This document shows positions 56,274 through 64,000 of a DNA stretch of 64,000 bases, in pieces. Source of the stretch: Akkermansia muciniphila (GTDB lineage Bacteria > Verrucomicrobiota > Verrucomicrobiia > Verrucomicrobiales > Akkermansiaceae); NCBI GenBank assembly GCA_947624785.1, contig CANQLV010000007.1, positions 158,271 to 222,270 of the forward strand. The letters are read 5' to 3'. The translations under genes were made by a program, and so were the position numbers. Numbering within the stretch: position 1 is the first letter of the stretch; each line of letters opens with the position of its first letter. Below the pieces are notes generated by a model. That model saw only the letters and a list, made by a program, of their open reading frames with translations. It had not been told where the DNA came from and searched no databases.

Positions 56274-57650
56274 ATGTGGGTCATGTGGAAAGGCAGATTT
56301 TCTAAACCCACCGCTGATCTGGTTCAACGCTACGGCGAATCCGTCTCCTACGACTGGAGGCTCTTCCGCCAGGACATTGCCGGATCCATCGCCCATGCGC
56401 GGGCACAGCTCAAGGCAGGCCTGCTTTCGCAGGAGGAATTCAGCGCCATTGAATCCGGCCTGAAGGGCATCCTGAAGGACATTGAGGCAGGCAGCTTCAC
56501 GTGGAGCCGGGAGCTGGAAGACGTGCACATGAACATTGAAAGCCAACTGACCCGCCGCATCGGCGCGCCGGGTGCCAAGCTGCATACCGCACGCTCCCGC
56601 AACGACCAGGTGGCTACGGACACACGGCTTTACTGCCGGGCGGAGATTGATGAAATCCTGGAAAAAGTGCGCCATTTGCAGCGTGCGCTGGTCATGAAGG
56701 CGAAGGAGTACGCGGACGCCATGATGCCGGGCTATACCCACCTGCAGCGCGCCCAGCCCGTCACGATGGGCCACCATTTGCTGGCTTACGTGGAAATGCT
56801 GGACCGGGATGCGGACCGCCTCACGGACTGCCGCAGGCGCCTGAACGTTTCCCCGCTGGGTTCCGGAGCCATCGCCGGCTCCACCATCTGCCTGGACCGC
56901 CATGGAATTGCCGTGGAGCTGGGGTTTGATGCCGTTACGGAGAATTCCATGGACGCGATTGCGGACCGGGATTACATCATGGAAACCCTTTTTGACCTGG
57001 CCGTAATCGGCGCCCACCTCTCCCGCATGAGCGAGGACGTCATCCTGTGGTGCACGGCGGAATTCGGCTTCGCCACCCTGTCGGACGCGCATACCACGGG
57101 TTCTTCCCTGATGCCCCAGAAAAAGAATCCGGACGTGGCGGAACTGACCCGCGGCAAGACGGGACGCCTGTACGGCAACCTTACCGCCGTGATGGTGGCC
57201 GTCAAGGGGCTGCCCCTGACCTACAACCGCGATCTCCAGGAAGACAAGGAACCTCTGTTCGATTCCATTGACACCATCAAGCTGGCCCTGGACGTCAACG
57301 CGGAGATGATGGCCGCCATGACGGTCAACACGGCCCGGGCCCTGGAAGCGGCTTCCGATCCCATGCTGCTCGCCACGGACCTGGCGGACTACCTGGTGCG
57401 CCGCGGCGTTCCCTTCCGGAAGGCCCACGAACTGGTCGGAAAGGCCGTCGCCATGAGCATTTCCACGGGAACGCCCCTCAACCAATTGAGCGACGAACAG
57501 TTCGCCTCCATTTCAGACGCGTACGGAACCGACGCTCGCGACGTATTTGAATTGACAAAAGCCTTCGCCCAGCGTACCAACCCGGGGGCTCCCAATTCCG
57601 AGAATACCCGCCGACGCATCGCCTACTGGGAAGACATCCTTTCCAAATAA
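56274..57650 (+). CDS. argH: Argininosuccinate lyase
   Basis: The 458-residue enzyme performs the last step of arginine synthesis (argininosuccinate to arginine plus fumarate). MWKGRFSKPTADLVQRYGESVSYDWRL, HTARSRNDQVATDTRL, GYTHLQRAQPV, the catalytic flexible loop GSSLMPQKKNPDVAE and a full-length helical bundle are all present. The start at 56274 lies just before the conserved part; M4 (56283) is also possible. It is divergent from the AAA gene, and the spacer holds the tandem repeats. argD of the same pathway lies at 8277-9533. Confidence 0.95.
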   Translation: MWVMWKGRFSKPTADLVQRYGESVSYDWRLFRQDIAGSIAHARAQLKAGLLSQEEFSAIESGLKGILKDIEAGSFTWSRELEDVHMNIESQLTRRIGAPGAKLHTARSRNDQVATDTRLYCRAEIDEILEKVRHLQRALVMKAKEYADAMMPGYTHLQRAQPVTMGHHLLAYVEMLDRDADRLTDCRRRLNVSPLGSGAIAGSTICLDRHGIAVELGFDAVTENSMDAIADRDYIMETLFDLAVIGAHLSRMSEDVILWCTAEFGFATLSDAHTTGSSLMPQKKNPDVAELTRGKTGRLYGNLTAVMVAVKGLPLTYNRDLQEDKEPLFDSIDTIKLALDVNAEMMAAMTVNTARALEAASDPMLLATDLADYLVRRGVPFRKAHELVGKAVAMSISTGTPLNQLSDEQFASISDAYGTDARDVFELTKAFAQRTNPGAPNSENTRRRIAYWEDILSK

Positions 57651-57785
57651 CACTGCCTGCGGGGAGCGGACGGAACGGGGAACCTGCCGTCCGTCTCCGC
57701 GGCGCGCCTCCGGGTGCAGGAACGGGACGTTTTCACCCCCACCGGCGGCGGCGTTTCACCGTGGCCGGCCAACATTCCGGCAGCC

Positions 57786-59465
57786 ATGTTCAGACCTGCT
57801 CTCCTTTCCTCTCTCAAGACCTATACCAAGCAAACTTTTCTGGCGGACCTCTTCGCGGGGCTCACCGTCGGCGTGGTAGCCATCCCGCTGGCGATGGCCT
57901 TTGCGATCGCGTGCGGGCTCTCCCCCACCCAGGGCCTAGTCACCGCCATTGTGGCCGGCTTCCTCATTTCCCTGTTCAGCGGAAGCAAGTACCAGATAGG
58001 CGGACCCACCGGCGCCTTCGTCATCATCATCATGGGCGTGCTGGAACAGTACCACGCGTCCGGATTACTGGTCTGCACGCTGATGGCGGGCCTCTTTCTC
58101 ATTATCCTGGGCTTCTGCCGCATGGGGGCGCTCATCCGCTTCATTCCATTCCCCGTCACCACGGGATTCACCTCCGGCATTGCCGTGGTGATTTTCTCCA
58201 CTCAGATCAAGGACATCTTCGGCCTCACCATCACGGAAAAAATCCCCGGCGACTTCATTGAAAAATGGGCGTGCTACTTCAACTACTTCCACACCATCAA
58301 CTGGGCCGCGCTGGCGCTGGCCGTCGGCACCGTCGCCATCACCCTGCTGAGCCGCCGCTTCTGGCCCAGGGTGCCGGCCATGCTGGTGGGCATGCTGGGC
58401 ATGACCGCCGTTTCCGTAGCCTTCTCTCTGCCCGTGACTACCATCGGGCAAGCCTTCGGCAGCCTTCCGAACACGCTTCCCCTCCCTTCACTGCCCCACA
58501 TTGAATGGCACAACCTGGGAGCGCTGACGGCCCCTGCCTTCACGATCGCCCTGCTGGCGGCCATTGAATCCCTGCTGAGCGCCTCCGTGGCGGACGGCAT
58601 GACCGGAGGCCGCCACAAGCCCAACATGGAGCTGATCGCCCAGGGCATCGGAAACATCGGGTCCGCCCTGTTCGGCGGCATTCCGGCTACCGGAGCCATC
58701 GCCCGCACCGCCACCAACATCAAGGCGGGAGCCAAAAGCCCGGTTTCCGGCATGATTCACGCGGTGACCCTCCTTGCCATCCTGATGGCCTTTGCCCGGT
58801 ACGCCCAGCAGATCCCTCTGGCCGTGCTGGCGGGCATCCTGACGGTGGTGTGCTACAACATGAGTGAAATGCACACATTCAGCCGCCTGCTGAAAGGGCC
58901 GCGGCAGGATGCGGCGGTGCTGGTGATCACCTTCCTGCTGACCGTCTTTGTGGACCTGGTCGTGGCCGTGGAGGTGGGCGTGGTGCTCGCCGCCCTGCTC
59001 TTCATGGGCCGCATGGCCCAGATCAGCGACGTTTCCGCCATTAAAAACGAGCTGCTGGATAACGACGAGGAAGACGACGACGGACGTTCCGCCGCCAAAC
59101 TCAACATCCCGGAAGGCGTGGAAGTTTTTGACGTAAAAGGCCCCTTCTTCTTCGGCGCCGTGGAACAGTTCAAGGACCAGGTGCTGGAAACGCTGGAACA
59201 CGACACGAAGGTGGTCATTCTGCGCATGCGCCTGGTTCCCGCGCTGGACGCCACCGGACTAAATGTTCTTTCCGACTTCTGCCACCAGTGCCGGGAGCAC
59301 GGCTCCACCCTGCTGGTCTGCGGCGTGCAGCCGCAACCCCTGGACGTCATCCGCCACGCGCCCTTTTACCGGGAGCTGAAACGCTACAACATCTGCGAGA
59401 ACATTGACGCCGCCCTGAACCGCGCCCGCAAGATCATCAACGGTCCCGCGCCAAAACACCTGTAA
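57786..59465 (+). CDS. SulP-family anion transporter with STAS domain
   Basis: The 559-residue inner-membrane protein has the SLC26/SulP motif PLAMAFAIACGLSPTQGLVTAIVAGF and GSKYQIGGPTGAFVIII, about twelve helices, and a cytoplasmic STAS domain (about 440-555; VEVFDVKGPFFFGAVEQFKDQV, RLVPALDATGLNVL). SulP proteins import sulfate, bicarbonate, or organic anions; the substrate cannot be read. Start MFRPALLSS is chosen over 57714 because it fits the family. Confidence 0.9.
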   Translation: MFRPALLSSLKTYTKQTFLADLFAGLTVGVVAIPLAMAFAIACGLSPTQGLVTAIVAGFLISLFSGSKYQIGGPTGAFVIIIMGVLEQYHASGLLVCTLMAGLFLIILGFCRMGALIRFIPFPVTTGFTSGIAVVIFSTQIKDIFGLTITEKIPGDFIEKWACYFNYFHTINWAALALAVGTVAITLLSRRFWPRVPAMLVGMLGMTAVSVAFSLPVTTIGQAFGSLPNTLPLPSLPHIEWHNLGALTAPAFTIALLAAIESLLSASVADGMTGGRHKPNMELIAQGIGNIGSALFGGIPATGAIARTATNIKAGAKSPVSGMIHAVTLLAILMAFARYAQQIPLAVLAGILTVVCYNMSEMHTFSRLLKGPRQDAAVLVITFLLTVFVDLVVAVEVGVVLAALLFMGRMAQISDVSAIKNELLDNDEEDDDGRSAAKLNIPEGVEVFDVKGPFFFGAVEQFKDQVLETLEHDTKVVILRMRLVPALDATGLNVLSDFCHQCREHGSTLLVCGVQPQPLDVIRHAPFYRELKRYNICENIDAALNRARKIINGPAPKHL

Positions 59466-59471
59466 CGGCGG

Positions 59472-59807
59472 CTACTCCCCGCGTGCGGACAGGTAGGCCG
59501 CTCCCCATTCATTCATGGCTTCCAGCACAGGCAGCACGCTCCTGCCGAAGGCCGTCAGGGAATATTCCACCCTGGGCGGAATGACGGGATACGCCTTGCG
59601 TTCCACCAATCCGTCCGCCTCCAGCTCCCGGAGCTGCTGGGTGAACATTTTGGTGGTGGCCTCCGGAATCAGGCGGTGCAGCTCGTTAAACCTCACGGGA
59701 GCCTTCTGGTAAAGGTGCCAGAGGATGACAATCTTGTACTTCCCGCCGATCAGGGAGAGCGTGACGCCGCAGGGGCAACGGTAGGAGGAGGAAGGCTTTT
59801 TCATCAT
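59472..59807 (-). CDS. HxlR-family transcriptional regulator
   Basis: This is a 111-residue winged-helix protein. The HxlR signature CPCGVTLSLIGGKYKIVILWHL is followed by RFNELHRLIPEATTKMFTQQLRELEADGLVERK. Conserved cysteines (two in YRCPCG) suggest redox or electrophile sensing. Such regulators often sit divergently beside the oxidoreductase they control, here a ferredoxin-nitroreductase 96 bp away with an inverted repeat between. The 3-bp later Met is an equal start choice. Confidence 0.9.
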   Translation of the reverse strand: MMKKPSSSYRCPCGVTLSLIGGKYKIVILWHLYQKAPVRFNELHRLIPEATTKMFTQQLRELEADGLVERKAYPVIPPRVEYSLTAFGRSVLPVLEAMNEWGAAYLSARGE

Positions 59808-59816
59808 TACAGTATC

Positions 59817-59860
59817 TTTTTTGACACTATATTACAAAATAGTGCCTACTTGTCAAAAAA
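59817..59860. promoter_or_regulatory. Nested inverted repeats between hxlR and nitroreductase
   Basis: TTTTTTGACA (59817-59826) mirrors TGTCAAAAAA (59851-59860), and CACTAT (59825-59830) mirrors ATAGTG (59839-59844). The double dyad in the divergent spacer is the expected form of an HxlR operator. Confidence 0.6.
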
Positions 59861-59903
59861 TCCCTGTCTCCTTATTCTGGCGGGAATCCCGATATACGCA
59901 GAC

Positions 59904-60761
59904 ATGAAACTGACTATCGACCAGGACAAGTGCATCCACTGCCATTTATGTGAAAAGGCCTGCTTCCTGACCCGCTTCTGCGGCTTCGATTCCCTGGAAG
60001 GCGCCGCGGAACAATACTGCATCGACTGCGGCCATTGCGTAGCCGTCTGCCCGCGGCAGGCCATCACCCACTCCGGAGTAAAAAGCACGGAACCCATAGG
60101 CCACGTTCCGGACGAAGCGGAAGTGCTGAACCTGCTGATGAAAACCAGAAGCGTGCGGCACTTCAAACCGGACCCCGTCAGCCGGGAAACGTGGAACGTC
60201 CTGCGCCGCGCGGCGGAATGCTCCCAGTCCGGCCTGAACGCCCAGAGCATCGGCCTGACGGCGGTGGAAGCCCCGGATACCCTCTCCGGCATCAGAAAGG
60301 CTCTGCTCCGCATGTACGACAAGCTGGAAAAGCTGGCCGCCTTCCCCGTCACCCGCCTGGCCGCCCGGCTGTCCCTCTCCCCGCAGGATTACCACGCCGT
60401 CATCTCTGAAACCGCTACGCAGCCCCTGCGCAGGCAGGCGGCGGAACGGGGGGAAGACCCCGTACTGTACGGCGCCCCGGCCCTGCTTCTGCTGACCGGG
60501 CAGGCGGCATCCCAAACCGCGCGGGAAGACGCCACGGTTATTTCCCAGAACATCATGCTGGCCCTGACCGCGCTGGGGCTGGGGGGCTGCTACATGGGCG
60601 GCCTGGTCCTGGGATGCAGGGTTTTCAAATACAAGCCGCTTCTCCGCGCCCTGGATTTGCCGAAAGGCCACGCGGTCCATCAGGCCCTTGTGCTGGGAAC
60701 GCCCACCGTACAGCTCAAACGCATGCCGGAACGGAAGTGCCGTGAAATTCAGTTCCGGTAA
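59904..60761 (+). CDS. Ferredoxin-nitroreductase fusion
   Basis: The 285-residue protein has an N-terminal 2[4Fe-4S] ferredoxin domain (Cys10, Cys13, Cys16, Cys20; Cys39, Cys42, Cys45, Cys49) fused to an FMN nitroreductase domain (about 75-285; KTRSVRHFKPDPVSRETW; ALGLGGCYMGG). Such enzymes reduce nitro compounds, quinones or related substrates using low-potential electrons in anaerobes. The divergent HxlR gene likely regulates it. Confidence 0.92.
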   Translation: MKLTIDQDKCIHCHLCEKACFLTRFCGFDSLEGAAEQYCIDCGHCVAVCPRQAITHSGVKSTEPIGHVPDEAEVLNLLMKTRSVRHFKPDPVSRETWNVLRRAAECSQSGLNAQSIGLTAVEAPDTLSGIRKALLRMYDKLEKLAAFPVTRLAARLSLSPQDYHAVISETATQPLRRQAAERGEDPVLYGAPALLLLTGQAASQTAREDATVISQNIMLALTALGLGGCYMGGLVLGCRVFKYKPLLRALDLPKGHAVHQALVLGTPTVQLKRMPERKCREIQFR

Positions 60762-60770
60762 GCTTCCCCG

Positions 60771-61298
60771 TCAACGGTCCTCTTCCTGCGCCTCATAGCG
60801 GGAAAGGAGGAAATCCAGGTCTTCCAGCAGGGTCTGGCAGGAACGGTCCCACCGCTTCCTGCCCTGAAGCGCCATCACGCATTCCTTCCTCCCGGTGAAG
60901 CAGTATCTGGTAATGCCGTGTACTTGCAACTCCTCCACCTGCTTTTTCAGCTCACAGGCAAAAAACAGCCAGAACGGAACGCTGCGGGCAATCTCCGCCA
61001 CGCTGACCGTCATGGGAGGCGTTTCCTCCTTCAGCTCCCTTGCCAGGTGGGCCAGGCCCACCTCCGTGAGCATGCGGCGCAGGCGTTCATACAGCTCGGA
61101 CACCTGCATGACGGACAGATCGCAGTCATGCTCCAGATAATAGCGCACGGAGGCCAGCAGGTCATCCTTGAACGGCAGGGTGGTTCCGGCGCGCCGGGCG
61201 GCATGTTCCAGGGCATCCGCCAGCCACTGTTCCCCGTACTCGGTGATCAGGCAATCACCAAGCTTGAGCAGCGGTCTGTTGTTTCGGAAGCCGATCAT
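60771..61298 (-). CDS. Hypothetical protein
   Basis: The 175-residue soluble protein is predicted mostly helical, starting MIGFRNNRPLLKLGDCLITEYGEQWLADALEHAARRAG. No motif is recognised. It ends 9 bp from the convergent nitroreductase gene and begins 23 bp after the nrdR stop, so it may be co-transcribed with nrdR. A normal-looking composition and position support a real gene. Confidence 0.7.
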   Translation of the reverse strand: MIGFRNNRPLLKLGDCLITEYGEQWLADALEHAARRAGTTLPFKDDLLASVRYYLEHDCDLSVMQVSELYERLRRMLTEVGLAHLARELKEETPPMTVSVAEIARSVPFWLFFACELKKQVEELQVHGITRYCFTGRKECVMALQGRKRWDRSCQTLLEDLDFLLSRYEAQEEDR

Positions 61299-61321
61299 GG
61301 AACAGGGAAAGGGGGGAAAAC

Positions 61322-61813
61322 TTAAAGAATGGGAAGCTTGCGCTGGAGGGGGTCGATCAGCGTCTGGTGGCGCATCTGCGTGATCTCCTGGATGAACTCC
61401 TCCACATTGGAGAACTGGCGGTACACGGATACGTAGCGGATGTACGCGACGGGATCAATGGCGTACAGTTTTTCAATCACTTTCTTGCCGATCTCGCTGG
61501 AGGGAACTTCGCGCAAATGGTCGCGGTGCAACTCGGAAATGATTTCTTCCACGGCGCGGTCCAGACGGTCCATGCTCACGGGCCTCTTTTCACAGGCCTT
61601 CACCAGGCCGCGCAAAATCTTCTCGCGGTTCAGGGCTTCCCGCAGGTTGTCCCTCTTCACCACGCGCAGTTCCGTACGTTCAATCTGCTCATAGGTCGTG
61701 TAACGGTAATCGCACCTCAGGCACACGCGGCGGCGGCGGATGGTCGTCCCGTCCTTGGACATACGGGAATCAATGACCTTATCCTCCAAATGACCGCACT
61801 GAACGCATCTCAT
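61322..61813 (-). CDS. nrdR: Transcriptional repressor NrdR
   Basis: The 163-residue repressor controls ribonucleotide reductase genes in response to dATP/ATP. A zinc ribbon (Cys3, Cys6, Cys31, Cys34 in MRCVQCGHLEDKVIDSR and CLRCDYRYTTYE) is followed by an ATP cone (about 49-139; VVKRDNLREALNREKILRGL). Length is standard (about 150-165). Its likely target, the nrdD operon, has a pair of matching sites. A site-like sequence 45-60 bp upstream of its own start (61858-61873) hints at self-control. Confidence 0.96.
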   Translation of the reverse strand: MRCVQCGHLEDKVIDSRMSKDGTTIRRRRVCLRCDYRYTTYEQIERTELRVVKRDNLREALNREKILRGLVKACEKRPVSMDRLDRAVEEIISELHRDHLREVPSSEIGKKVIEKLYAIDPVAYIRYVSVYRQFSNVEEFIQEITQMRHQTLIDPLQRKLPIL

Positions 61814-62115
61814 GGCACGACCATACTACTACATAACGCATCCATAAAGGAAAAAGTACGCCAAATATAGTACAGAGGCCTTAATGGTCAGCATCTCCCA
61901 ACCAAGACTTCCTGTGAATAAACCGGGGCAAAAACACGCCCGGCCGCGTTCCCGCACGGGTTGACGGAGATGCCGGAATTGTGAATAAGAGGCAGGCAGG
62001 TTTCCATGTACTCCAGGTGCGGAGACACATTTTTATGCTCTCCTCCCACCGGAATAAAAACCGGGAAAGCCCTGGACGGATTCCGGTCCGCGCCGGAGTC
62101 GTTCATGGCCGTCCA
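61814..62115. other. 302-bp intergenic region
   Basis: It contains the nrdR upstream region with the NrdR-like site. A leftward 72-codon frame (61888-62106) has no family character. Nothing else is seen. Confidence 0.6.
61858..61873 (-). promoter_or_regulatory. NrdR-box-like site upstream of nrdR
   Basis: On the minus strand GTACTATATTTGGCGT matches acaCwAtATaTwGtgt at 11 of 16 positions, with all six core bases. No partner at 31-32 bp was found, so it may be chance. Confidence 0.3.
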
Positions 62116-63672
62116 TCACGGGTTCACCGTTCCGCCTTGATTGACGATGCCGCCCGCAGCCGGCCTGGCGCCATTCAGATTCAACACAGCGCCGTCTTTG
62201 ACGAGTATTCTGCCCAGATTCAGGGCCTGCCCCTCCATTCCTTTCAGGGACATTTCCACCTTTCCGGACAAGGTCCAGGAACATTTCAGGGAAGCGGGCT
62301 GCACCCGTTCCAGCACGACGCGGGCCATTCCCTCCGCTCCCGCGCCGCCTTCCGCACGAACCACCCGCACTTCCGCCTGTCCGGACAAGCGGACAGGGTG
62401 GGCTTTGTCCTGGACCGGCGAGGGCTTGACCTCCACAGTGGAACCGCCCGGAATATTCCAGGTCTGACGGCCAGCGAGCTGTACATTTGTCTCCAACTGC
62501 AAATTCTTTCCCTCCGCCAGACGGATGCCTCCTGGCCCGAGCGCCAGACGGTCGCCGGAACTTCCCCCTTTGCTCTGAATAATCACGGTATTGACGGCGG
62601 GGTCCTCCACATGAATGCCGAACAGCTTCACCACGCCCGATACAATGCTGGGTTTTACGGAAGAAGCCACGTTCCAGACGCCCACGTTTTTCCCCGGCAT
62701 TTTCCGGTTCATCCAGGCATCCGGAGAACCGAGGGGAGCCTCATAACGGCCGCTGCGGACGGAGCCGGTATCCTTCCCGGCCAGACGGGCGGCTTCATAG
62801 GCAAAGCGCGCGCCGATGCTGATCTGGGACTGGCCGTTGTAATGCACCCCCATCCGGTCGCCGGCAGTCAGCTTGGGAAGGTCCCTGGTAGGAGCATAGC
62901 CCAGGGACGGACGGGAGGCGGCCAGCTCCTTCATCACCTGGTGGGTCGTTTTTCCCTGAACTTCGGTATCGCGCCCTTCCAGGCCGCCGGTGACATTGCC
63001 CGTCTCCGGATCGCTTTCATTCTTTCCGGCCCAGTTGGCATTCTCTCCAATGACGGCTTTCTGTGCGGCCAGGGCGGACGTATCCCCGTACGGTTTCAGG
63101 TCCGCCGCCAGATTGCCCAGAAACTCCAGAAAACGGGAAGCGCTTTCCGGCACGGAAGCGCCGGCATTGCTTTCCCCCTGCAAATACAGCAGCCCGGCAA
63201 ACTCCACTTTGGAATATTTGGACTTGTCCACCGCGGCGCAGGCGTTTTTGACGGCCTGCACCAGCGTCTTGTAAGCCTGGCCGTTCTTTTGCCAGTGGGA
63301 ATTGTCGCCGCCGTCCCGGGAAGCCTTCACGACCGCCACATCCGCGTCCCTGAACCATCCGTTCCTTTCCAGCGTAAAGGCAAATCCGTACTCCGGTCCC
63401 ATGCACAAACTGCCGTTATACCGCGGCATGGCGGGCCGTACTTGCTCCCAGGACGTGGAAGCGCCGGGAAACACCCCTTCCCTCTGGCCGAAGTTCTCAT
63501 GCCAGTAAAGCGTACTCTTAGGCTCGTACTTCTTCAACAGCTCCGGAGAAGCGGGGCTGCCTTTCACTGCTCCCAGGGAATTGGATTGGCCCGTCAGCAA
63601 AAAAATCTTCAATTCTTTTGCGGAGCATACTGAAACAAGGCACAGAAACAGGAAGGACAGCAGACAGGTCAT
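62116..63672 (-). CDS. Secreted SASA/CE6-like carbohydrate esterase with a beta-rich C-terminal half
   Basis: The 518-residue exported protein has a signal peptide (MTCLLSFLFLCLVSVCSA). The esterase half (about 20-285) carries the nucleophile Ser30 in LLTGQSNSLG, YLQGESNAG and a late GVHYNGQSQ supplying the histidine, typical of sialate or xylan O-acetylesterases (SASA family). The second half (about 300-518) is beta-rich, including VEVKPSP and repeating GAVLNLNGA-type strands, reminiscent of autotransporter or PEP-CTERM-like beta repeats. Likely removes acetyl groups from host glycans. The 20 upstream codons lack signal character. Confidence 0.85.
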   Translation of the reverse strand: MTCLLSFLFLCLVSVCSAKELKIFLLTGQSNSLGAVKGSPASPELLKKYEPKSTLYWHENFGQREGVFPGASTSWEQVRPAMPRYNGSLCMGPEYGFAFTLERNGWFRDADVAVVKASRDGGDNSHWQKNGQAYKTLVQAVKNACAAVDKSKYSKVEFAGLLYLQGESNAGASVPESASRFLEFLGNLAADLKPYGDTSALAAQKAVIGENANWAGKNESDPETGNVTGGLEGRDTEVQGKTTHQVMKELAASRPSLGYAPTRDLPKLTAGDRMGVHYNGQSQISIGARFAYEAARLAGKDTGSVRSGRYEAPLGSPDAWMNRKMPGKNVGVWNVASSVKPSIVSGVVKLFGIHVEDPAVNTVIIQSKGGSSGDRLALGPGGIRLAEGKNLQLETNVQLAGRQTWNIPGGSTVEVKPSPVQDKAHPVRLSGQAEVRVVRAEGGAGAEGMARVVLERVQPASLKCSWTLSGKVEMSLKGMEGQALNLGRILVKDGAVLNLNGARPAAGGIVNQGGTVNP

Positions 63673-64000
63673 TTGAGTTACAATTGCGGGAACACAACTA
63701 TAACTGCCGGAATTTTTCTTTTCAATCGTCAACTGCCGGATATGGGAACCGGAAGAAGGAGGAAAAGGAAAAGACCAGTTCTGCTTCTATGCTCCCCGAT
63801 GGCAGCCTATCCCCCATGTTCTACCACAAAAGAGAAGAGCCGAAATAGACGGCACGTACTTCCCCCCCTCTCTATCGCCCCTCATTTCCCCTGTCAAGGG
63901 ATTCGTTCCGTTGCTTGCCAAGAAGTTGACTAAGCCGGAGTAGAGGAAGAGAAGGAGATAACAAGAAAGGAACAAGCCCCGCCAGTTGAGGAACTGGCGG
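63673..64000. other. 328-bp right-hand non-coding end
   Basis: No convincing gene is seen. A hairpin at 63979-64000 (CCGCCAGTT / AACTGGCGG, 4-nt loop) lies at the very edge and may be a terminator for a gene beyond it or part of another structure. Confidence 0.55.
63979..64000. terminator. Hairpin at window edge
   Basis: A 9-bp perfect stem with GAGG loop ends exactly at the last base. Without the sequence beyond, a T run and hence direction cannot be judged. Confidence 0.35.

Noticed and set aside
61888..62106. A 72-codon leftward frame just after the SASA esterase gene
   Set aside because: Composition is not protein-like, no signal, motif or ribosome-binding site; placed in a plain intergenic region.

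Overview
The window looks like a chromosomal segment of a mucin-degrading Verrucomicrobiota bacterium, most like Akkermansia. The evidence is a GC-rich background, weak Shine-Dalgarno sites, and secreted or periplasmic glycan hydrolases (GH16, GH20, GH29, GH105, GH36, SGNH and SASA esterases) scattered among housekeeping genes. This assignment rests on gene content and protein character, not on a database search.

Layout. 1-12.6 kb: partial WecG/TagA-type glycosyltransferase, MBL hydrolase, recN, copper ATPase, secreted GH16, SGNH esterase, efp, ACT protein plus argD, mscL, alkaline phosphatase, MFS transporter. 12.7-22.1 kb: GH20 hexosaminidase, M42 peptidase, Ala/Pro-rich exported protein, rubrerythrin, EptA-like lipid phosphoethanolamine transferase, GH105-DUF4861 fusion. 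22.1-27.4 kb: anaerobic ribonucleotide reductase operon. It lies behind two NrdR-box-like sites and a cobalamin riboswitch, and its glycyl-radical domain is encoded by a separate 64-codon gene between nrdD and nrdG; an AAE-family transporter follows. 27.4-31.6 kb: GH36, HU-like protein, multi-pass membrane protein. 31.6-38.8 kb: an AT-richer island, hsdM-hsdS-prrC-hsdR. This is a type IC restriction system with an embedded PrrC-type anticodon nuclease, a 12-bp tandem repeat inside hsdS, and a Bacteroidota-like promoter.

38.9-50.0 kb: thioredoxin-like protein, lipoprotein, RNA m5U methyltransferase, miaB, comEC, HD exoribonuclease, GH29 fucosidase, and an arsR/thioredoxin/permease metalloid cassette. 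50.2-54.8 kb: endonuclease IV, enolase, a second copy of the multi-pass membrane family, SWIM protein. 54.9-64 kb: AT-rich AAA ATPase behind 10-bp tandem repeats, argH, SulP transporter, HxlR regulator divergent from a ferredoxin-nitroreductase, hypothetical protein, nrdR, and a SASA-type esterase.

How parts work together. nrdR (61.3 kb) probably represses nrdD-nrdG, while the riboswitch would switch that B12-independent reductase off when cobalamin is available. In the restriction island, PrrC is expected to be held silent by the Hsd complex and to cleave tRNA if a phage disables restriction. argD and argH serve arginine synthesis. The glycosidases and esterases fit host-glycan foraging. The best candidates for follow-up are the split NrdD with its dual control and the prr locus with a variable HsdS spacer. 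No tRNA, rRNA, CRISPR array or insertion sequence was recognised.
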